A stretch of DNA of 64,000 nucleotides from Tubiluchus corallicola (taxonomy: Eukaryota > Priapulida > Priapulimorpha > Priapulimorphida > Tubiluchidae): NCBI GenBank assembly GCA_030141605.1, contig JAQGDQ010000230.1, positions 62,001 to 126,000 of the forward strand. The letters are read 5' to 3'. Position numbers and translations under genes: made by a program. This document shows positions 36,831 to 64,000 of the stretch, piece by piece. Numbering within the stretch: the first letter of the stretch is position 1; each line of letters opens with the position of its first letter. The notes below the pieces were generated by a model, which did not search any database, was not told the origin of the DNA, and was given only the letters and a program-made list of their open reading frames with translations.

Positions 36831-38863
36831 GACAGTTTTCTGAAACAAGGTAATTTTAATAGCTAGACATACCAACTAGCCATTAAAATATTGAAAAAAA
36901 TGAAATGAGATGAATTTGTTGAATTATGAAATAAATACGTAGCGAAAGTGGAGCAGGGGAACTCTAATAAAACTCCTACATTCAAACAATAAACACACAA
37001 TTTTGATTTTAAACCTTGCATGTACTTTATATGCACATTGTACGGGAAGATCGTTGCAGTCACTCTTGGTTGTTGTCTTGAAGAAATGTGGTCACCTATT
37101 AGTGGCTACAATGTACTTTTAAAATTATACCTTAACAGTTTACTATTAACTGCAAAACCAGGTATGACAGTGTAATGTCAGGTATTGCACTGGAGCAGAA
37201 GTATTACTCAGTGAGCAGCAATTTGCTCTTTTAGGCAAATACATGTATGTATATACCTTCAGTTGATTATTTACGTCAATGCAAATAGGCAGGTAAAAAT
37301 GTCTTTGCACGCATAAACCGGCCATTATTCTGCATAAAATCCAATAATAGTTCATTAGTACCCTCCTGCAGAGCAGTAGATAACATGTGGACGAACTGAT
37401 ACTTACGCATGCGCTTCGAAGCCAGTGATGCAGCGACGCGCAGGTGTTGGAGAAACCCAGGTGAAATACGCTAGATTAAGCGGCGCATCTCGCTGTGACG
37501 ATGTAAATTTACGTGAAGTTAAATAAAAAATTGGCTACCATAGCAACAAGATGATAAAATATTTTGACAGAACGTTATTCATCTTTTCGTGATAAGTGTG
37601 TTACAGATTGAAGCTAATAATGTCGAAATCGCACGCGATATTTACATGATATAAGTGGAGTTGTTTGGGTTTGTTTTTTAGAGAGATCGCGGTAAACAGT
37701 GAAAACCTGAAATGAAAAACTGTGTGTCCGACAGTATGGTCACTATGTAAAGTGTAAAAAGTACGACGGATTTAAGCAAAACAACGAAAACAAATATTAC
37801 AGTCGTAAGTGAAGCCAATGTAAAATAATTGTGATTGGATATTATCAAACGATTTATGGTGGTTCGTTGTTGCAACATACGTAGTTATAATTGTGTAGTT
37901 GTTCTTAATGCATAGATTACCAAATTTTTTATGCAGTAGAAATTTTGGGATTAAGATTGAAATCCGGTGCCATATTGGCAGGCATCCTATAAATCATCTA
38001 ATCGTTAATGACTAATTATAGAACAGTGACGTAAAACTAAAAGGTTAATACGCTCCAAGCGACCTACTGGCAGTCTGCCAGTTATTAAACTGAATTCCAT
38101 GCGGGCCCAGCATCTTAAACTGGATAATAAACCCGACAAAACTGTAACATATACGTACAACGGAAAAAACACAATTCCAATTTGAACGTAAATTTTAAAA
38201 AGCCTTTCACGGCCAATAAATTAACATCGTGCTTCTTATGTTTTTACCCTGGACATTACTAGATACAGAATGGTTGCGTGTTGGTCTGTTTTTTTGCTCG
38301 GAGCTCTTATCTGTGGAGTTACTTAGTCGAAAATCATTTTTTATTAACGACAGCTTCACCCGCTTGAAGAACGTTAACAGGCACGTCCTGTATAGTCACT
38401 CTCGCAAATTACTGTAGTAATTTAATTTTTCTGGACCTGCATACATTTCTACCTTTTTCCAGTAAACAATTAACGAAATATCTCAAGACAAAGAAACCGG
38501 CATTTCTTTAAGATTAAAATAATTGCCGTGTCTTTTCAATTTTAGTATTGTGGGACTTTTAATAATAAAACAGTAAATTTTGATTAAAAGCAGAATTAGA
38601 AATAAGAAAGAGAAATGAGGATGAAAATGCATTAAACAATTAAAAAACATTTTGTTTCATTCAATTTGCAACACATGCTGCTAAAAAGTAAATTATGTTA
38701 ATAAGGAAAACGTGGAGTTTAAAAAGTAGCAAGCAAAATGAAGGCGTCCTTCTAGCTGAAAATTTTGCTACTATCTGTATTAATTAAGTAGCTTACAAAG
38801 TAAAATCAAAATATTTACATCGTGGCCCAATCGTGGCCTACAAATGACACCTTTAGGGCCTTG

Positions 38864-39556
38864 CAGGGCCGGATTAAACAGTGTTGGTGCCTTAAGCACA
38901 CCTTAGCAAACCAGCACCTAGTGCCCCCACTCTCTTCTTTGTCCCTCGTCACCGCATGCACATTCGCCGCTCAAAACATACGTAATTATGCGATACAAAA
39001 TTCATGACGATATACGTAAAACAAGATTCATCGCTCTATATATAGAAAAGATTTATGCCATTTAAATTCTTCGTTGACTTCAAAATGAAATTTTAATTAA
39101 ATAAATCCGCTACAAAAAAGAAGTCACTTACAGCAACAAAATTCGCTATTTGTTTGATCGACTTAACTAAGGCAAAACTTAAGGGCAACCTAATTGCCTA
39201 ATACTAAATAATGTGAATATATCAGTAATACTTTTCATTATAAGAATGGTTAAAGCTGTTATCAACTTCTCAAAAATAATACCGTTGCCATGATCAGTAA
39301 TACTATCGTATATATATATATATATATATCAAAACATAAACATCAATACGTTGCTAGTGCACATCATGTAGCTGATATGATGCTATGTAATGACATGACG
39401 GGCGTCGTTCTCCCGAACCTTCTACCTCACATTCGAACTGTGAAAGTCTATTATGGCCTTTAACATACTTGTTTAAAATTTAAATTCTTTTTGGCGCCCC
39501 TTGAGTCTTGGTGCCCTAAGCACGTGCTAGTCTGCTTATGTGTTAATCCGGCCCTT
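38864..39556. mobile_element. hAT-type non-autonomous element, 693 bp
   Basis: The left end is CAGGGCCGGATTAA. The complement of the right end is AAGGGCCGGATTAA (one change, at the first base). The 8-bp target duplication GGGCCTTG is present on both sides (38856-38863 and 39557-39564). Sub-terminal GGTGCCTTAAGCAC (left) and GGTGCCCTAAGCAC (right) repeat in direct orientation. The interior is AT-rich, contains a (TA)n tract near 39309-39329, and has no transposase frame. Confidence 0.9.
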
Positions 39557-40867
39557 GGGCCTTGGTGTGCTGTAAGGAATCAGCTGAATTATTTTTACGC
39601 TGCATTGTGATTTAAAAAACCGCAACGTTTGATGATCCCTGAGCTTTCCAAAGCACTGAAAATCATCAGAAACTGTAACTACCTGTACACTAAGCTTGTA
39701 AAATTATTAAAGCCAGATTACAAGAACGATGTTTTTAATAATGCTATGCTGTTACAAAAATTACAATGCTATTAATGAGAATAATAATTATGAGATAGTT
39801 TTTCTGACGCAACAGCAACTCTTGTTAAATGCGTGTCAAGCCTGTAGTCGCTTTGGACCTTGAGCTTTAAACTTAAAGAATAATTTGCAATAAACTTACA
39901 GTAAAGATGTATCATTCTTTCCGCATTTCATCTATTATTATTTCCTCGCTGGAAACATTTTCTAATGTTGAGAACTATGCATGAATGCAACTCTTGCAAA
40001 TAGCATGCACATAATGCATGCATGGGAAAATGTTTGATTGACAAGCTCATTTCGTGCATACAGTAAAATACACATTATAGCTGATCAATAGCGAGTAGCC
40101 TAGCGTGCTTTTCACTTTTAGTTTCTGATTTGTATTCACTTTTTGCACTTGGTGTCGGTAGGTCACTGGCAATTACGAGCTATATACAATAAGCTGAGCT
40201 GTCTTTGATGATAGGAGTTCCTATAAAAACGTTGTTTAGAGATAACATCATTCAAGGATGGAAAGCAATCTGCTAGGATGGTTAGAAATTAGGACAAAAG
40301 AAATTCCACATTAATGTTTTTATTTTATTTTTTCGTTATGCCACCAAGCGAGAAATAATTATTAACTCCACATTTCTAAATTAACTAATCAGTATCATTT
40401 TATTATATCATCCATTTGATCAATTCACTTTTATTCAAATTCAGTAAAGATTTAGACGTTAGGCGTCTAAATTTTGTCTAACCCGTTGTTGTTGCTGTTG
40501 TTGTTTTTATTATTTGAAATATTTTTGCGGATTTAATGGTTTTTCTTTTTATTCTTTTGAATGTTTAGCTGAAATGTTTTGATAAATTATCCTCTTGGCT
40601 GAACATTCCAATATGTAGTTTATTCGATATTTAAATAATATCACTATACTTTTTATTTTTCACCAAAGCACAGAGTGTCTTCTAAGGCTTTTGAAATTTG
40701 TAGGAATTCTATTGCGAGATTGTTTTCTCAAAAAATTAAGCTAACGAAAAAAGAAAAATTACCGATATAATTAAAAAGTCTTACATATTCCTAAAATGAG
40801 ATCTGTATCACGTTTCTAACTAATGCAAGCAAGATGCAGTCTCTTAAAATAAAACGTAAATCGTGGT

Positions 40868-41930
40868 CGAGACTGGCAGTACAGTACGATGCAGTACGAA
40901 ATTACGGTATTTTTTCGTACCTTTTCCGTACCATTTTACTCAGCTTCAAATAACGTTTTCATTGGTTAGCAATTCAGCATGACGATTTGTTTTGTTTCGT
41001 GGGTGGGGACTTATTGTTCTCCCCTAATTAATACAAAGCACACGCAAAAAAACGGCTAGATTGATTCGCTTTAGATGCAAAAGTGGCATGTTGTTTAGAA
41101 CCGCCGGTTGTCATTTCCCGCAAATTACCTTGCCTTTATTGTTGTATGTAAACAAACTGGGTATACTGCTTACCGCGTCTGACACCTATTCATGTAACAC
41201 CACTGCTCTAACTGCTGTTTCTAATAATTGTATAGGAATGTACTGCCGTACAAAGTAAAAATGGCACAAGTAAAATGGCAGGGTAAAAATTGCACCTTAT
41301 TCTCTGTGCCATTTTTACCTGTGCCATTTTTACCAACATTCGTTCTTGTTTCAAAAAATCTGAATAGCTTGAATGCAACATCTGAGTTAAAGATTTGCTT
41401 TGTCAACAAAACAAATTCGAGACGTATCGACCTAACACGTTAACCTGTGTAGCCTGCGTGCTATGGCTACAAATGATTCATCATTAAAAATGGTTACAAG
41501 ACTCATCATTAAAAATTTGTCACTAGTGAGCACATAATTTAAGACAACTATTTAAATCTAGTTAATGACCATAACTCGCCGTGTCTACCACAAAATTATT
41601 TATTAAGAAAAAGCAGCTCAAAATAAATTTTATCTCGTGCATAATTATGTAACTTTTGTAACCTAAAGTAAATAGTATGGAATTTCAAGCAGCAGTTCCG
41701 TTTTTATAGTACGCATAAATTCATAACAATAATTGATAAATTTGTCGTTTTTACAATTAATTTTTATGTCGCTCTTTATCTTTTTATAGTAGATCATACA
41801 TAAACTTGGTACGCAATTACGGTGCGATATTTTACCGCACTAGTACGGTACAATTCGATCTTGTAGGTACTGTATTTTAGAGGTACGAAGTAAGGCATTT
41901 TTTTCGTACCGTACCGTACAGCCAGCCTAG
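40868..41930. mobile_element. hAT-like inverted-repeat element, about 1.06 kb
   Basis: The left end is CGAGACTGGCAGTACAGTAC. The complement of the right end is CTAGGCTGGCTGTACGGTAC. The flanks ATCGTGGT (40860-40867) and ATCGTGGA (41931-41938) are a 7-of-8 target duplication. GTACGG/CGTACC motifs recur near both ends. A nested hairpin at 41255-41334 has arms of GTAAAAATGGCACA type. No transposase is encoded; the open frames are short. Confidence 0.75.
41255..41334. repeat. Hairpin-forming inverted repeat nested in the 40.9-kb element
   Basis: The left arm GTAAAAATGGCACAAGTAAA continues ATGGCA. The right arm, complemented, reads GGTAAAAATGGCACAGGTAA and continues AAATGGCACA. Each arm itself holds two copies of a GTAAAA(A)TGGCA unit. 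Confidence 0.75.
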
Positions 41931-43474
41931 ATCGTGGAAAGTGTTTGTTTTCCATTTCCTGGCTAAAATATTTTCATTTAGCAAAAGTTCGTTTAAATTC
42001 AAATTGTGCCTAACAGCCATGAATATGACAGCTGTAAAAGACTGGTTAGTAGTTAATGCTGAAGTCATAACCAACACAAGATTTCTGTGTTTATATAGTA
42101 AATAATAAATAGGGGGGAGTCACAATAACATACCCTACAGCATCCATGCGTTCTAGCAACTAATCAAGCAAAGAGATAAACCAAAGCATATAGTTCAGTT
42201 CATGAATATTTGATATCTTACTTACAGGCTGATGCAAGAGAATTGTCTTGAGTATTACATGTTGTTGATGAAACTGTGTTCATAACACTTTCTTGGCTTC
42301 TGTGAATTTTACTACACATCAATGTCGCCGGGACGTTATAAAGTTGCATAGTTAAGACATTAGCCACTCGCAGTAAATCGATTAAATACAAACATATTGG
42401 TTATCATGAAAAAGCCTCCATCTTGGCGTCTCTCGAGAACCATGAACAAAGTAGGTAGCCATGTTTTGGTCTGCATTAATGTATGTCACCGGCCGTGTAT
42501 AAAGTGAAAATTTGTTGTAAGTGACTACAATGACGCTAAAACATCGCAGCAACAGAACTTTTAAAGCATTTGGCGCCATCCGTAGACAGAAATTTGAAAT
42601 GTTATTGCAAAGTACTCTTTTACTCTTAAAACATTATTTTATTCTTAGAACTGGGTAACCTATTAAACGCGGAGAAGTAAGCTGACAATTTAACTGACCA
42701 TACAAACTGTATTTAATGTAGCAAAACAGATAACGTTTGCCGCTTCACAAGCAAAAGTATTTTCACGGCAAATTGCACTTCATAGGCTGTTTCCCTATCA
42801 TTGTCGGTCGTATAATAATATTTTCTTCGCAGCGCATAATTATAGTTGTATAAAAAACCTGTAAATATAGGCCCATGTGCAGGTGGGTACATTCTATAGG
42901 TTATGCCCATATACCATGTCATATGCAACATTTCCAAGAAAATGTCGGAATATTATGGTAGTAGCAGACGTCTCATATTGCTTAGCAACACAAAAAGGAT
43001 AAGTTACATAAAAGCTGCGCGAACATTTTACACTTTATGTATACATATAAGAAAATCATTGGAAGCGTTTCTGATCTCCTAGAAATCGTTTTTCGCAAAA
43101 GTTAGAAGGCATATTGTTGGGGCAGACCCCTTTACAGTCGTATTTGAGGGCCGTATTTGGCATTTCCGTTACGGTCTAGGCAATAGTCCCTTTGTATCTG
43201 CGGATAAAATTGCAGGGAAAACTGTGGCGTGTGATAGCTTTTAAAGATAATAACTTAAACGCTTGAAACCAGTACTAAATTAGAATGTCTGAAAAAGTTT
43301 CGCACCTCCACTGGGACAACAATAACATCACCAACAACAGCATGACCAAGCTTTGGGGATGCTGCGGCTGACGACACTGCGGTGACGGTGAACTGCGTGT
43401 TATCCTGGAATTTAAAGGCCGATTACACCTACAGTTGAAAGAAAGTATATCCAACCATTATCAACTCGACCATA

Positions 43475-43497
43475 AACAAACAAACAAACAAACAAAC
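43475..43497. repeat. (CAAA)n microsatellite
   Basis: About six perfect AAAC units. Confidence 0.85.
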
Positions 43498-46235
43498 GCC
43501 ATTTAAATAAACTATCTTAAATCTTAAGCAATTTTTACACAAAGGGCGTTTCCAGGTCTGATAAAAACAAAGAACAAAGAAGTGTAAGTTTACTATTCGA
43601 TATATCAATATTTTTACTTTTCGGTTTGCTAAACAATTTATGAGTGGTGTTCTTTCGTGTTAAGTTTATGTAAGTGTAAGCAGTGCCCACGGAGCTTTCG
43701 GTAAATTTATTGTATAGATCAACCGTAGCTTATTTGCATTAAAACTGTGCGTGCAATAGCCCATAGCGTTGCTATAAACGCGATCATAACTAAACTAAAA
43801 TTCGAGTTAACGCCTTGGTATGACTTGATCGTTAACGTAATGACTAATAATTTCAATAAAATCTAATGCATAACGAAGGCGTAACGCCATATTATTCATT
43901 AACAACCGCTTTGCTGCATTTACGTACAAGCGATGTCTTCGTTGGAAGATTTTACACCAATACATTTCCCAATGGACTGGACCAGCATCCAGCTCAGCAC
44001 GACCTTGAACATGCACCCAAAGAATGTATAAATATTGAATTTGCTATTGTATAATTTTGTTTGTAATAGGTTTAAAAATCTTGCAAAAATGCTATTTGTT
44101 TGAAATCGCTAAAGCTTAGATTAAATTTTATGCTGTTCTTGCGGTTATGGTGTTGGTGACGTCAATCAGGTAGGGCCATCGGTCAGCGAAATGTTCACAT
44201 TCAAGCGTCGACCTTACGTTAGATCGCGTTCTACAACTTAAGGGAAAGTCCAAGCCTTCAGGAATGTTAGACTTATATCAATCCATGCGAAAAAAGTTAG
44301 ATTTAGGATTTAGAAAAAGGATTTAGATATAAAAGGGTGGTAAGAGCCTCGTGTAATTAGTAAAATCACTTTAAAGTCGCGATCATTTGACGCTTGGGCT
44401 CTTCCATTTTTTTTCACCACTGACGGCGTTCATTTTTCCGTTATTTCTTCCCGTCAATTTCCGTCAAAAGTACTGCAAGTTTTTGCAATAAATTAAATAG
44501 CGGATTTTGTGATACTTTTGAATGAACATTATGTAATCTGTAGAAGTTCGAATTACGAAAAGTCACACAGGCGGCAGTTATGTCATAATTTTGAAGTGAG
44601 TTTACCAACGCGCCTGTAAATTCCTATATAACGACAGTATAAATTAACTTTATGCGTTAGAGACAGTTTTTTGCCAATTCCTTTATCGTAATTTTCTAAA
44701 TTTAAGTGATAATAGTAAAATAAACCCAACATGCTAAGGGGCGTGTCCTTTCCTTTCAACAGAATTGCATGCATGCTGTTGTACTTCCTAGCATCGTCAG
44801 CAGTACTATAGTACCGTTTTTTTAACACATATCTTAGCCATCACTGACATCACCATTATCGTATTGATTGTCTTGACAGGGCATCTTCTAGCTTATTTAT
44901 TGTTGTACAATAATTTCTTATTCCACTTCTACTCCTATCTTATCAGAAAAAGTTCACTGATATTACTACTAAATAGCTGTGTGGGAAGTTATGACCACTT
45001 ACGTGCTTTAGCCTGTCTTTCTGAGAAAGTGCGCTATAAAGTATACAGTATTGCCGTAGTGGCACAAATGAGCAATGACCATAAGTTTTAGCAGCGACGT
45101 GTCGCGAATATGCAATTTACACAAGTGCGTAAAGCATAATTAATATTTAATTTCAGAACCACATCTCGCTGGAATGACACTAGCGAGAATAGGATGAAGA
45201 CGCTGACTATCAGTTAATGTTCACATAATCAAGTAAAAAAATTATGCCAATGGAATAATTGGCATATTCCAATACTAAACATCCAGAAAAAATGTTACCA
45301 TCCACAAAGAAAAATCGCTAACAGTTTCATTTAACGTAATCTTTCTGTTTGTAATTTATTTATAAGATTTCATTACATTTACTAGCTAATGCAGCAAACT
45401 GTCAAAACTGATCATTTTTTGTCTCAGTAATGAAGTGTGCCCACGATTTTTTTTGTTCCACTGGTACAGCAAACTAATGGTTTCTTACATTCACTAGAAA
45501 ATAGTCTAACAAAGCCTTCAGTTTTTGATTTACGACGAGAAAAGACCATTTTTTGGAAAAAGAAAGTTAGGCCTTAACCACCATGGGTAAGACAGATAAA
45601 ACGCTTCAGTCTTGATGTCGATGGGTGGGTGGGTAACAGTTTGTGTATCACCTTGTAGCGACTATTTTCAATATTTTGTTCGGACTAAGAGAAGCAAGAG
45701 GTTATTGAATAATTAAACGTAATTATATTGAATTTCGTTCATCAATGGAAGCTGGAATAGACTAGCGTTGTGATCTTTATGATCATAACTTTACAAATAC
45801 GGAAACACTTACTATAATTGTTTGTTTTGTAACAATGTTAACAGTAAACATTCTTTTAATGACGATAACGTTTTTTCAGAACAAAGTACATGTTCAGCAC
45901 ATCTATGGAACTTAGTGATTCGAAGCACTTCAGCGATGGAAAAGCTTCGAGTGCCTTGCTGTAAGAAGACAAGATTTTAGATTGGTATATTACTAAACTT
46001 ACCAGCAAAAAGGCAGCAGTGTTTGTGCTTGCAAATTACTGACAGCATACGGTTTTACAATACTACTTAAAAAACAGATCCTCGTCCTGCCTTGTTAGGA
46101 GGACCGCCTTTAATTATACAATATACATTTCCAAACATGGTTGAACACTCGTTGTCGGGAGATCAACAGAACGTTTGGCAAGGTTGTGATGGCCAGTTAT
46201 TGCTAGCAGGTTGTTCAGAGAAATAAGCTGCCAAG

Positions 46236-63045
<16,810 letters not shown>

Positions 63046-63390
63046 GTATGTGTTATTTATTGACATACGTTCAAATTTATATATGTGTATCAATTTCAGT
63101 ATTAAACTCTAAGGAAAACAACTTTCTTCAGTGACGCCTCTGAATATCTAATTGCCGGTCCTTTTTGCATTTTTTGTAATAAAAGAACTATGTATGCTTA
63201 AGTATTATATTTGTTATAAGCAAAAATCGCACGTTGTTTAGTGGACATTGCAAGAGTAGTAATTCTGCATTAAATTTCTGTAAACCTGTATCCGAATATG
63301 GATAAAAGATGCAACTGTATAGTGTAGTGAATCATAGTACGGTACACTGTAGTTTAATGCAGCAGAAATCACTGTTGGGAAACAGAGAAG

Positions 63391-63930
63391 TGTAGTTTAG
63401 TGTAGTGTAGTGTAGTGTGGTGTGGTGTGGTGTGGTGTGGTGTGGTGTGGTGTCGTGTCGTGTCGTGTCGTGTCGTGTCGTGTAGTGTAATGTAGTGTAG
63501 TGTAGTGTAGTGTAGTGTAGTGTAGTGTAGTGTAGTGTAGTGTAGTGTAGTGTAGTGTAGTGTAGTGTAGTGTAGTGTGGCGAGGCATTGTGTCGTGTGG
63601 TGTAGTGTGTTGCAGTGCAGTGTAATGTAGTGTGGTGTGGTGTGGTGTGGTGTGGTGTGGTGTGGTGTAGTGTAGTGTAGTGTAGTGTAGTGTAGTGTAG
63701 TGTAGTGTAGTGTAGTGTAGTGTAGTGTAGTGTAGTGTAGTGTAGTGTAGTGCAGTGTAGCGTAATACAGTGCAAAGCAATGCAGTGCAGTGTAGTGTGG
63801 TGTAGTGTAGTGTAGTGTAGTGTAGTGTAGTGTAGTGTAGTGTAGTGTAGTGTAGTGTAGTGTAGTGTAGTGTAGTGTAGTGTAGTGTAATGTGGCGTAG
63901 CAGAGCGTAGCGTAGTGCAGTGTAGTGTAG
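63391..63930 (+). repeat. TGTAG pentanucleotide satellite array in channel intron 3
   Basis: About 530 bases are built from the five-base unit TGTAG, with blocks of variants: TGTGG (about 63415-63450 and 63630-63668), TGTCG (about 63452-63482), and long uniform TGTAG runs between. Less regular stretches at about 63575-63630 and 63750-63800 separate the blocks. Because the unit is 5 bases and holds no stop on the minus strand, three long overlapping minus-strand frames of Thr/His/Tyr/Leu repeats appear. These are not genes. Confidence 0.95.
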
Positions 63931-63970
63931 AAACAAAGGTAGCGGTCATGTGTGTGCATGTCTATGAGAG

Positions 63971-63989
63971 GTGTGTGTGTGTGTGTGTG
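63971..63989. repeat. (TG)n microsatellite at the right edge
   Basis: About nine GT units, followed by GCGTGCATGCGT at the window end. Confidence 0.85.
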
Positions 63990-64000
63990 CGTGCATGCGT

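Larger units (their letters stand above)
24305..46235. other. Gene-poor intergenic region between GNPAT and the channel gene
   Basis: This is about 22 kb of AT-rich sequence with no gene I can support. Separately listed features inside it are a purine tract at 25.7 kb, a LINE tail at 28.8-29.3 kb, an inverted-repeat family at 31.8-36.9 kb, and three hAT-like elements at 35.5, 38.9 and 40.9 kb. Open frames such as 33080-33496 (minus, 138 codons) have no recognisable domain. The channel promoter and 5' UTR should lie at the right end, before 46236. The intervals 24.3-25.7, 26.0-28.7, 29.5-31.8, 36.9-38.8 and 42-46 kb show nothing definite, except a (CAAA)n run at 43475-43497. Confidence 0.6.

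Noticed and set aside
63332-63959. Long minus-strand open frames (180-205 codons) of Thr/His/Tyr/Leu repeats
   Set aside because: They are produced by the TGTAG pentamer array, which happens to lack stop codons on that strand in all three frames; no splice or homology support.

Overview
The window is AT-rich nuclear DNA from an animal, most likely a non-vertebrate eumetazoan. Its genes are split by GT-AG introns. It carries decayed non-LTR retrotransposons, many short inverted-repeat DNA elements and long microsatellites. It also contains animal-type genes, including an EAG-class potassium channel and a peroxisomal ether-lipid enzyme. I cannot name the species. There is no operon, CRISPR array, origin or recognisable tRNA/rRNA gene.

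Layout. (1) 1-2760: the last two coding exons of an unrecognised + strand gene (1741-1862, 2286-2475), with a poly(A) signal. Two inverted-repeat DNA elements lie just upstream of these exons. (2) 3169-5573, minus strand: a complete two-exon RFC5 (replication factor C clamp-loader subunit), tail-to-tail with the first gene. (3) 5574-9131: space between two diverging genes, holding a decayed LINE on the minus strand. (4) 9132-24036, plus strand: a complete GNPAT (peroxisomal dihydroxyacetone-phosphate acyltransferase). I reconstructed 13 coding exons, 685 residues, ending in the peroxisomal signal AKL. Its introns hold a LINE 3' end, a pogo/Tigger-like element, two telomere-like inverted-repeat elements and tandem duplications. 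(5) 24037-46235: about 22 kb with no gene I can support. It contains a LINE tail, a diverged inverted-repeat family at 31.8-36.9 kb, and three hAT-type non-autonomous elements with 8-bp target duplications. (6) 46236 to about 63045, plus strand: the first three coding exons of an EAG-type (KCNH1/KCNH5-like) voltage-gated K+ channel. A 79-nt first exon is followed by a 16-kb intron and two PAS-domain exons, and the gene runs off the right edge. Its introns hold a 438-bp near-palindrome made largely of (CT)n/(TA)n/(GA)n and a 530-bp TGTAG-pentamer array.

The genes have unrelated roles (DNA replication, plasmalogen synthesis, membrane excitability) and show no functional cluster. Every exon boundary was deduced by eye from GT-AG sites, reading-frame phase and remembered vertebrate family sequence; no search was run. 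I found no evidence of a new multi-gene system. The noteworthy material is the transposable-element and repeat architecture and the recovery of multi-exon gene models.
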